A stretch of DNA of 64,000 nt, taken from Spirodela intermedia (Eukaryota > Streptophyta > Magnoliopsida > Alismatales > Araceae). The stretch spans positions 4,429,037 through 4,493,036 of the forward strand of contig LR746274.1 in the NCBI GenBank assembly GCA_902729315.2, in the 5' to 3' direction. The notes beneath the pieces are model-generated. The model was not told where the DNA came from, ran no database searches, and worked only from the letters and a program-made list of their open reading frames with translations. A program made the translations under genes and the position numbers. This document shows positions 56,260 through 64,000 of the stretch, piece after piece; the stretch's first letter is position 1, and each line of letters opens with the position of its first letter.

Positions 56260-57832
56260 TCAGACAAGGTAATCGTAGTAGACGAGGAAGAGGGTGTCCG
56301 GGATGGCGAGTGGCAGGCGGTCCACGTAGCGGTGAAAGCGGCGGAGATCGTCCTCGGCGAGCGTCTCCGCGTCGACCACGTCGCCGTCGCCGGTAAGGAC
56401 CCACAGATCCCTCGAGGTGATCCGCCGCAGGCTCCCCCGGCAGAACGGGCACGACTGCGACCGCGTGTTCCTGCGATTTCATGGCGAAAGTTAAGGTTTT
56501 GCAGAGGTCGAAGGAGGCGATGGTGGCGGCGAAATTTTGGGTTTTGCGGAGGTTGAAGACGAAGGATGGAGGAAGGCGGAAGAGTTTACCAGTCGTGATA
56601 GCAGTTGATGCACATGGCATGATTGCAGTTGGGGAGGACCATCTTGGTGCAGGGCTCCATACAGATGCCGCACTCGTTCTCCCTCTCCGCATCCTTGTCC
56701 GGCGGCGGCGCCGCCGCCCGCCGCCACCCCTTCCGGCACCACCCCTCCGCCTCCGCCAGCTCCGCCGAGCTGCTGCTCTCCAGCTGCTGCAGAGACGGGT
56801 ACAGCGTGCCTGAACGCGTCCACAGGAATTAGAGAGAGAGAAGGGGAGAGATTAGAGAGAGAGGAGGAGGAGATACGGAGAGATGGCGGACCGTAGAATT
56901 CTTGGAGGGTCGCCTGCCGCTCGTAGGAGGAGACCTTCGTCTTCCCCTCGACGTATACCTGCGTGCACAGATTCCGTCAACACCAATTCAACAGCACAGA
57001 CACAAGAGATAGAAAGAGGAGGGAGAGAGAGACTCCAAAATTACTGCTACCCATTCAACACTACATATTAATAAATATATGGAAGGGAGAGATAGAGAGA
57101 AAGACAGAGATGGAGACAGAGAGAGGAGAGAAGGCAACTTCAGTCATCAAGAATGCAAAGAGAAATGTGTGCAGGTAGATAGAGAGAGATCGAGAGAGGT
57201 GAGCCCAAATTCCACGATACCCACTCAATAGGGCAAACTAATAAACAGAGAAAAGAAGGCGGGGGGGGGGCGGAAGAGAAAAGAGGAACTCTTTCATACC
57301 CATTCAACAATCCGAACTAATAAACAGAAAGAAAAGGGGGGGGGAGGAGAGAGAGAGGGAGGTAGAGAGTCGACACCATACCCACTAAGCAATCCAAACT
57401 AACAAACAGGGGGAGGGGACAGACAGAGAGAGAAGAGATAAACGCCCATCAATCCTCACTCGTCCACCAGCGGAATTCTACGATGCGCATCAACGAAGAG
57501 ATGGATATGTTGTCCAGATTCTATCATACCCATCCAACAATCCATTCTAGCACATAGGGCGAAAGAGAGAGAGAGAGAGAAAGGGGGGAGGGAGGAACGC
57601 CCACCTTGGTGACGAGCACATGGAGGAGCCCCAGATAGCTGGGGAGGGAATACGAGCAGGCACAGTCCAGCCACTCCAGCAAGAACAGGTACACCGTGGC
57701 GAAAGGGGTGAACGCCAGCCTCATCTGCAGGCACGCCCCCCCATGAGCTCTCTGGATAGCGGCGGCCCTGAAGAAATCCATGGAGAAAACACATCGAAAT
57801 CAGAGAGGGAGAGAGAGAGAGAGAGAGAGAAA

Positions 57833-57869
<37 letters not shown>

Positions 57870-57961
57870 AATTACAGGGAGTTGGCGTGTTGGATGTCCG
57901 CCTCGACGGCCTGCAGGGACTCCCGAAGGGAGAGAGGGTGGGCGAGGTTGCTCTGAAACAT
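56260..57961 (-). CDS. RING-type E3 ubiquitin ligase, AIRP2-like
   Basis: Five exons: 57961-57876, 57767-57605, 56958-56892, 56809-56590, 56470-56260. They total 747 nt in frame (248 aa). The N-terminal part (SLRESLQAVEADIQHANSLA, then CLQMRL and YVEGKTKVSSYERQATLQEF) is the conserved region of Arabidopsis AIRP2 (At5g01520) relatives. A C3HC4 RING finger spans Cys152, Cys155, Cys167, His169, Cys172, Cys175, Cys186 and Cys189 (CGIC ... CNHAMCINCY ... CPFC), followed by RGSLRRITSRDLWVL. All zinc ligands are present. AIRP2 is a cytosolic ligase acting positively in abscisic-acid and drought responses; the same role here is inferred. Compared with AIRP2, the linker before the RING is Ala/Pro-rich. 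Intron 1 is only 108 bp and mostly (GA)n. Confidence 0.92.
56959..57604. other. intron 2 of the RING ligase gene
   Basis: This 646-bp intron is dominated by GAGAGA runs and G-runs (57260-57270 and 57336-57345). It contains four copies of a degenerate unit with CCCA(T/C)(T/C)CAA(C/T)A, at about 57050, 57222, 57300 and 57378, each followed by AATAAAC- or ACAAAC-like words. This indicates local tandem expansion. Confidence 0.55.
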
Positions 57962-58754
57962 GGCCTCCCCTCCGGCGGGCCCGAGGAGGAAGCGGAGGAC
58001 GGGGGGGTGAGGAGCGACCAGGCGGAGGAAGAGGAAGAAGAAGAAAGGGAAGAGGGAAAGGGAGGTGGAAGAACCAGAAGAGAGAGAGAGAGAGAAGAGG
58101 ATGGGTTGGGTTGGGTTGGAGGGGCTCTGGCCAGGTACGGATTAATCAGAGGACCCGGAGAAGAAGTCAAAAATGGCGGCATCTCGAGCCAGCTCGGGGA
58201 TCGAATGGCGCCATCCGAAAGGATTTTCGCCGCCCATCTACGCCGCCGGGTGGGTGGCGGGTCCCAGCCGAGGAGGAGGATGATGCAGAAAGGGATAGGG
58301 AAGAAAGGGAAGAAAGAAAGGGGACCCCCCCCCCCCCCCCAAACTCTAGATGGAGGAGGGTTGACTTGCATACGGGGGAGGCAGTTGACTTTATATTAGG
58401 TCCTTCTCGAAGCTCCCCTGCGGCTTGGGCCTCGTTAATGAGGATTGAATACTTTTAGGCGGTGCGGCCTTTGATGGGCCGGCGGCGGACGCGGAGATGG
58501 CCACCGTGGAGTCGTTCGCGGATGGACTGGGGCGGGGGGGGGGAGGGGGGAGGGGGTCAGCAATCGCTTAGACAGGGAAGAGGTAACCGTATCCTGATTC
58601 GCCGGGCACCATGGACGGCGTGAGGTGACAGTATACGATTGACAGTGACTGGAACAATAGACTACCTTCTCGCCTTCTATCTCCATCTCTCTCTCTAAGA
58701 TTAGGAAGGGAGAAAGTACAACCAACGCTCTGAAAGGACGGTAAGGAAATAAAG

Positions 58755-58960
58755 CCCACCTTCTCTCTCTCTCTTAAGAGCAACAGGAATGAACGAAGGC
58801 CTTCGCTTCTCTCTCCCTCCCCCCCTTTCTCTCTCTTTCTCTCTCTCTCTCTAAAGAGCAACCGGAAGCAAAGAAGACTTTCGCTCTCTCTCTCTCTCTC
58901 TCTCTCTCTATAATAAGAGGAAGGAGAAAATGCCTTGCTTCTGTCCCTCTCTACCTCCCA
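58755..58960. repeat. three-copy CT-rich minisatellite, about 65-80 bp unit
   Basis: Units begin near 58765, 58840 and 58885. Each contains CTCTCTCTCT, then (T/A)AAGAG, CA(A)C(A/C)GGAA or GGAAGGA, and a (C/T)TTCGCTT or CTTGCTT word before the next CT run. The copies are diverged. Confidence 0.5.
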
Positions 58961-60648
58961 CCTCCATAAAATACGGGGAAGGAAAGATGGTGTTTGCTTC
59001 TCTCTCTCTCTAGCTGCCTCGGTATCTGAGTTGTGACTCCTCCGGTGCGCGTCACCCTCAAAGCTAGATCGTAAGAAAGGAGCTAGAGAGAGAAAAAAGA
59101 ACGGAAGAAAGACTTTGTAAAGAAACCATCGTTCTTTTCCTGTCGATTATTTCCTCAATAGTGAGAAAAATGGTTAGATTTAGAGAGAAAAAGGACGGGG
59201 AAAAGAAAAACTCTGGGAATAACCCAATCAGGTTCGCTTCTTTGGGGAGAAATCGTCTCCTCTGGCCCCTTAGAAAATGACAAGGGAGAGGATAAGAGAG
59301 AGGAGAGAGAGAGTAAGAGAGAGGAGAGAGAGATGAGAGAGAGGGAGAAAGAATAAGAGAGAGGAAAGAGAAATGTGAGAGAGAATAAGAGAGAGAGAGA
59401 GAGAGAGAGAGGACTGTTATTGCTGGCGCAAGTTCACCCCCTAATCTACACGAAATGAAATAATCCCAGACAGATGAAAGAATTTTTATGAAAAAGTCCC
59501 CCGTCCGCGAGGGTTTGGAGACCAACTCAGCTCCCACGCCCCCACGCCACGTCATCACGTAGCTGATGGTTAGACAGTCTCAATCGGGTCACCGAACCGT
59601 ACGGTCAAGATGTACCCACGAATTCCGGGTTTCGGTCCCAGCCCGAGATGGCCGACCACAGATAGTATTTTAAAAGTCATCCCCCTCCTCCGGATATTGT
59701 ATTTGCATCCTAATAAAAAGAGTTTTTGAAGATACGAGCTTTTTACTTGTTTTCATATCCTGAGAGGACTTATTTTGCGATGAATTTAGTTTATATCTTA
59801 TTGTACTTATCATTGGAGGGACATTATCACTATTATTGAAGAATTGAGACCAATCATGGGGTGAAAAAATTATATTCTCATATATTATTGTATCTTTTTC
59901 TTATGTTTCTGCCCTTTTATCCTCTACATGTAAATTTTGAGATGAATTTAGTTTATATATGCATCCATGGTCTCCTGAGTAATATTTTACCAAAATCCTC
60001 ACCGGGCAACATAACTTTTATGCCTTCATTCAATAGAATTTTAATAAATCACATACTCTTTGTCTTCTATTTATATCCCTCTTATCTGGACACTAATCCA
60101 ATTACGATCTAATCCTCAAAAGTTTGACGAGGTGGCCATTAAGAGTCCAGATTGGCCAACTCCACCATCCTCCCGTGATCTTAATTTGGCCACGTCATCA
60201 GTGGGCCCACCACTACTCTAGTTAAAATGCAGGTTGGGTCCAACAAGTATCTATCTTGTGTGCGCTTATAAGGCAGTGAAGGCCCAAAAAAGGGCCCATT
60301 AGTAACCGCTGCCTCCACGATTTGAAGATAGGGTGGGAAGGGCCCCATGATTGAGAAGATAATTTACTTTATTATATTTATTAATTCATTTCATATTATT
60401 TATTATTTAGTATTATGTGAAATAGATATATAACCCAAATATTTCGGATCGCTCTTACTGGTATTCCGTGGTCACCCACGTCAGACCCGGTGAACGGGTT
60501 TGGATCTTCCGGAATACCCGTCGGCTGACGCGTGGCGTGAGGGGCTTCTCGTCCCTTTCTTGCACTCCAAGCCTTGCCGGCACAGCAGAAACCTCTGCTT
60601 TCTTCTCGCCAAAGACGTTGACCTGGACTGAGCCCAATAGAATACTGG

Positions 60649-60720
60649 CACGTGGAATGTACGCCATGTGGACCAACGTGTGGAGAGCCTTGTACGTGTG
60701 ACAAAAGATTGTGACACGTG
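60649..60720. promoter_or_regulatory. two CACGTG cores upstream of the unknown acidic protein
   Basis: CACGTG occurs at 60649-60654 and 60715-60720, about 170-240 bp before the ATG, with an intervening ACGTG at about 60676 and TACGTG at 60693. A (TTC)n run follows near 60797-60818 and would lie in the 5' UTR. Confidence 0.4.
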
Positions 60721-60890
60721 TGAGCCACCCACCGGCTCTTCAGTTTTATTCCGCATCTTCAGTTTTATTCCCTACGGTTCTCCTCCCTCCTCCTTTCTTC
60801 TTCTTCTTCTTCTTCTTCCTCGCTGATTCTCCGGCACCACGGTCGCCGGCGAGAGAGGTCTCGCTTCCTCCGGCTCCGGCGAAGCGGAAG

Positions 60891-61526
60891 ATGAGGAGAG
60901 AGGGCCGGCATCATGGAATGGCGCTGAGCTTCGGCCCCGGCGGCGGCGGAGGCCTCCGATCGCCCCGCCGTGGGCTCCTCCTCAGCGGCGCCGCCTCCTC
61001 CCCGCCGGCGAGGCCCTCCGACCGGTCGAAGATCTCCGGCAGGCCCGCCGGAGTCCGGCAACCGCATCCGACCAAGTCGAAGGACAAATGCAAGGGCGCC
61101 CGCAAGGCCCGGGGCCTCGACATCGGGCTCAACCCCCGGCTGGTCTCCTGGCGGGTCATCGGCCCCGGCGGCGCCTCCGCTGGGTGGAGGCTCGCTGCCG
61201 GCGACTCTGCCAGCGCCGCCGCCGTGTACCTCTCCGGTTACCCCCACGAGGATGAGGAAGAAGAAGAAGAGGAAGAAACGTTGACGATGGAGGAGCAAAG
61301 GGAAAGGTATGCCGCGGCGGAGTCGAAACAACCGGAAGAACTCGACGTCGGGGGTGCCGCCGCCGCCGGCGGTGGTGGCGGCGAAGAAGACGAAGAAGAT
61401 GTGGGGGAAGAAGAAGAGGAAGAAGGAGATGATGACGTCATGGGTTTCTTTGAGGTTTGGGGTACGTGGGAGTACGTAGACGAGGAGGACTGGTGTGTGG
61501 TGGGGGATGACATGGAGGAGCTGTAA
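60891..61526 (+). CDS. unrecognised protein with basic middle and acidic C-terminus
   Basis: This is a single-exon, GC-rich open frame of 211 aa from the ATG at 60891 (an inner ATG is at 60918). I do not recognise the family. The N-terminal 65 residues are Gly/Pro/Arg/Ser-rich. A more ordered-looking block follows (KARGLDIGLNPRLVSWRVI, then GWRLAAGDSA and AAVYLSGY). The remainder is strongly acidic, with runs of 6-9 Glu separated by an Ala/Gly stretch, ending with VWGTWEYVDEEDWCVVGDDM. No signal peptide or membrane segment is evident. An upstream in-frame extension lacks an ATG, so 60891 is the likely start. The length of the frame, promoter-like sequence upstream and CT-rich 3' flank support a real gene, but expression evidence is absent. 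Confidence 0.6.
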   Translation: MRREGRHHGMALSFGPGGGGGLRSPRRGLLLSGAASSPPARPSDRSKISGRPAGVRQPHPTKSKDKCKGARKARGLDIGLNPRLVSWRVIGPGGASAGWRLAAGDSASAAAVYLSGYPHEDEEEEEEEETLTMEEQRERYAAAESKQPEELDVGGAAAAGGGGGEEDEEDVGEEEEEEGDDDVMGFFEVWGTWEYVDEEDWCVVGDDMEEL

Positions 61527-62663
61527 AGGCCTGTGAATAGAACCCTCCACCCTCTCCGCACCCATCAACCTCCTCTGTTTCTCTCTCTCTACTACTTTTC
61601 CCTCTTTTTATTGTAGCTTGAATAATTACCATGACTCAAATAAATTAGATCTTGTGAATATTATTTAATGTCTAATTTTTTTTCATCATTGGAGCTGATT
61701 AGATGTAAGAAACTTTAGTATTTAAAAAGAAAAAAAATCCCTCTTTTGTTATCAAGTTATAGACGTTGACTTCCGAAGAACCCTTCCTCTCTCCCTCTCT
61801 CCCTCTCTCCCTCTCTCTATCTCTCTCTAGCCTTGTTGTGTTATTGGATCTTCAATTCTCATCCATAAAGTGTAACTTCAATGACGTAGTAGAGGTCATA
61901 GGGGTCAACTCAATTTAATTATTCATTTTTTAAAAAAATTATCATCAAATTGATTAATATATCAAATTATTTTTTCTTATTTTAAAATAATGACGATTTT
62001 TTCTCAATAATCCTTCATTTTAAAATAATAGATATTTTTTCAATTTGGAATTAAAAAAATTATCATAAAATATGTATTTTCTCTCGTAAATCAATGCATC
62101 AATATTTTTTCTTATTTTAAAATAATAGAGAATTTCCCCAGTAATTATCTACATTTTTCTCAGTAAAAATGGTGCCCTATTATAAATAAGACGAAATAGA
62201 TATTCAACACGAAATAAAAATAAAAATAAACTTAGTTTCCTATTATTTTTGTAAAAAAGTAGGTTAAAATTGTGGGTTTTACCGTCAAAACCATCTCCTT
62301 AAAATCAAGATCCATTATTTTAAAATAATAATAAAATGGATATATTGATATGGGAGAGGGACTTCATATTTTATGATAATTCTTTTAATTCCAAATTGAC
62401 AAAAAAAATTAAATTGGGGTTGGATTCACCATTTTTGTACATTTAATTGTGATATTGAAATGTAGATAATTACTGAGAAAAAATCTCTATTATTTTTAAA
62501 AAATAATAATAATGGATATATTGATATGAGAGAGAGAAACTCCATATTTTTATGAGAAATCGTTTAATTCCAAAATTGATAAAATTTTTTTAATTTGGGG
62601 TTGGATGTGGCTCATGGCTAGCTGCCCGCCGGCCTGTTGGACCGTTCTAAAGGAAGGCAATGG
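61527..62663. other. AT-rich intergenic region with an inverted repeat
   Basis: No gene is seen. From about 61910 onward the sequence is built from related AT-rich blocks in direct and inverted orientation, listed separately. Confidence 0.6.
62040..62580. repeat. imperfect long inverted repeat with an extra direct copy
   Basis: The left arm (62040-62156) runs from AATTTGGAATTAAA through TTTTCTCTC, ATCAATAT, TTTAAAATAATAGAGA to AGTAATTATCTACATTT. The right arm (62458-62580) is its approximate reverse complement. A further direct copy of the right-arm outer half lies at 62311-62400. A shorter relative of the left arm occurs near 61935-62035. No target duplication was identified. Confidence 0.7.
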
Positions 62664-62771
62664 AAACCCTAATCTGAGGACTCAGGGGCGGTTTAGTGGC
62701 TATTTAAACCTTCTCTGGACAGGGATGTAGGATTATCCACCGGCGTGGTCGCTTCCGCCTTCTTAGGGTTT
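62664..62771 (+). promoter_or_regulatory. telo-boxes and TATA-like box of a probable snoRNA or housekeeping promoter
   Basis: AAACCCTAA lies at 62664-62672 and its reverse form TTAGGGTTT at 62763-62771, with TATTTAAA at 62701-62708 between them. Telo-boxes are common in promoters of plant ribosomal-protein and snoRNA genes. A C/D snoRNA follows about 330 bp downstream, which supports this reading. Confidence 0.5.
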
Positions 62772-63095
62772 TGCATTTGAGCATACCTGTTCGGATCAAA
62801 TGGGGCGAGTAGCTAGCTGCTGCTTGACTTGTTGTTTCTAGCAGGACCTTGTCGTGCCCAGGGGCGGCGTGGGCGACCTACTGGAGGACAGATGCCGCCT
62901 CAGATTTGCTCGCGCTTTGTGTCTCTGCTAACTCTTATGCTGAATCTCTGATAGGTTTTTCATCGGCAGTCGATGGCAGGTCGTTATGTTGGACAGATCC
63001 TTGGCATCAGTGTCTGTAATTTGTGCCGCAGCATTATCTTTTCCAGGCTCAATGATCTGTTTTTCTTTCGTCGACATGAATTAGTTACTCACTTT
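62772..63095. other. leader upstream of the snoRNA, probably transcribed
   Basis: There is no protein frame of note. The GC content is higher than in the AT-rich region to the left. I could not fit a convincing H/ACA or second C/D snoRNA here. Confidence 0.4.
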
Positions 63096-63177
63096 GATGC
63101 GGTGATGAGATTTAAAGAGTAAATAGTTGATCTATGAGATGATATCATTTATCTCTGGTTCGTATTCTCTGAGCATC
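63096..63177 (+). ncRNA. box C/D snoRNA
   Basis: Terminal stem GATGC (63096-63100) pairs with GCATC (63173-63177). Box C TGATGA is at 63103-63108 and box D CTGA at 63169-63172. A C'-like GAGATGA lies near 63136-63142. Immediately upstream of box D is GGTTCGTATTC, complementary to the conserved 25S rRNA segment GAATACGAACC (from memory), spaced correctly to direct 2'-O-methylation of the U in GAAU. The length of 82 nt is typical. It may be processed from an intron or a polycistronic precursor. Confidence 0.8.
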
Positions 63178-64000
63178 TCTGTTGTGCCTGCTACGGTTTA
63201 AAATACTTTTGCGTTAGTTATTCATGGAGTTGGATCTGTTCTCACGATGTCCTCATTGATACAAGTTGAAGGTCCTCTAAGAGATGATTCCTGCTCTTGC
63301 TCTGGAGAAGATTGCTGTATTTGGAGTTACTCTTTCGGATGAGAGACAAGACCTGTCGTGCCACCGCGGCTGGGTATACAGGAGTCGTGCTATGATCTAA
63401 TGCTGCTGCGTTACCTGACTTTTTTCTCTCGAACTGTCGCTTCTGTTTTTTGTCGCTGGGACTGATTCGAAGCATGAACTTCCTACGGACCATGTTTTTC
63501 TCGTGTCTTTTGTGATATTGAAGTGCATATATTCCCATTGAATCTCTGATTGTTTCATATTCTCATCACGTTTAATTAGATTCTGTCTGGTGGATGAATC
63601 TTACGACTGGAAGTTGACCATCATTTTCTTACAGAAGAGGTGTTGATCTTGATAGATTGTGGAATCCTTCTCTGCTAGTAGAAATAGTGTTTTCTCATGA
63701 TCAGGTCACACCTCTGAGTAAAATCCAGTAATTTCATGAGTGGATCAAATGATCTTCAAAAACGATGCAACTCCTCTGTAGATCTTCGTACCTACCCGTT
63801 CTTGTAAGACATCATCTCTCTGAACTGCCTCCTTTCTTTGTCTCCTCTCAAATTGTATTTGTTCCTCCGAGTATTTTGATCGATCACTCAGGGGGGATGA
63901 GACTATCCTTGTCATGGTTTCTTACTCGATCCTCATGTGAACTCATTACAACATCTTTGATTACTCTTCGATTCAATGGTGAATTATCCAGCAAGCAGAA
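63178..64000. other. region downstream of the snoRNA
   Basis: I looked for further box C/D pairs and found only weak candidates. A perfect 7-bp pairing (GAGGTGT 63637-63643 with ACACCTC 63708-63714) closes a hairpin of about 78 nt. No protein-coding exon is recognised before the window ends. Confidence 0.4.

Larger units (their letters stand above)
57962..60890. other. intergenic region, RING ligase upstream side and upstream of the unknown gene
   Basis: No gene is supported. It includes CT/GA microsatellites, homopolymer runs (C-run about 58325-58340, G-run about 58531-58540), a degenerate minisatellite (58755-58960), a GAGAGA-rich stretch (59280-59410), AT-rich sequence (59690-60110) and the promoter-like segment with G-boxes before 60891. 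Confidence 0.55.

Noticed and set aside
57620-58399. Overlapping plus and minus frames over 215-260 codons upstream of the RING ligase
   Set aside because: These are GA/CT-rich low-complexity translations overlapping RING exons 1 and 2, with no family match.
60711-60890. N-terminal extension of the acidic-tail protein
   Set aside because: The frame is open but has no ATG before 60891, and includes a poly-Phe stretch from a (TTC)n microsatellite.
60765-61568. 267-codon minus-strand open frame
   Set aside because: It is antisense to the acidic-tail gene, with poly-Phe/Ser tracts from Glu-rich codons and no domain.
63316-63822. Additional box C/D snoRNAs downstream of the first
   Set aside because: Several CTGA words were tested, but none had a good box C at the right distance together with a terminal stem.

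Overview
This window is nuclear DNA from a flowering plant. The evidence is multi-exon genes with GT-AG introns, plant-only families (a phytocyanin-like protein, a MIZU-KUSSEI1-domain protein, a BAHD acyltransferase, an AIRP2-type RING ligase, a chloroplast CbbY-type phosphatase), Ty3/gypsy retrotransposons and abundant (CT)n/(GA)n and (TA)n microsatellites. Several first exons are very GC-rich (SDHB, MIZ1-like, RING ligase, the unknown gene near 61 kb) inside AT-rich surroundings, which leans towards a monocot or an early-diverging angiosperm. I saw no RPS14 gene in the SDHB intron, where grasses carry it, so a grass is less likely. The species is not identified.

Layout from left to right: the 5' part of a CbbY-like phosphatase gene (minus, runs off the left edge); an early-nodulin-like phytocyanin (minus); a TFIIIC subunit gene with 18 coding exons (plus, 6.4-26.1 kb), whose 6.45-kb intron 8 holds a decayed Ty3/gypsy element with a nested solo LTR; SDHB of respiratory complex II (minus); a class II AP endonuclease like Arabidopsis APE1L (minus, 9 exons) whose last exon is tandemly duplicated; a single-exon MIZ1-domain gene (plus); a graveyard of gypsy relics (about 45.4-52.3 kb); a BAHD acyltransferase pseudogene; an AIRP2-like RING ligase (minus, 5 exons); an unrecognised acidic-tailed protein (plus); and a region with telo-boxes and one box C/D snoRNA at the right edge.

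The exon models were built by hand from splice sites, reading-frame continuity and remembered family sequences. The 18-exon TFIIIC model (928 aa), 9-exon APE1L model (359 aa), 2-exon SDHB model (296 aa), 2-exon phytocyanin model (191 aa) and 5-exon RING model (248 aa) each close in frame. The genes do not form a pathway; this is an ordinary gene neighbourhood.

I found no convincing new biological system. The strongest unusual signals are: recurrent local tandem duplications of roughly 60-240 bp in promoters, introns and 3' ends across the window; the duplicated APE1L terminal exon, whose second copy has a stop codon that also creates an in-frame splice acceptor; a nested LTR insertion with intact target-site duplications at both levels; a long imperfect inverted repeat near 62.0-62.6 kb; and the C/D snoRNA.
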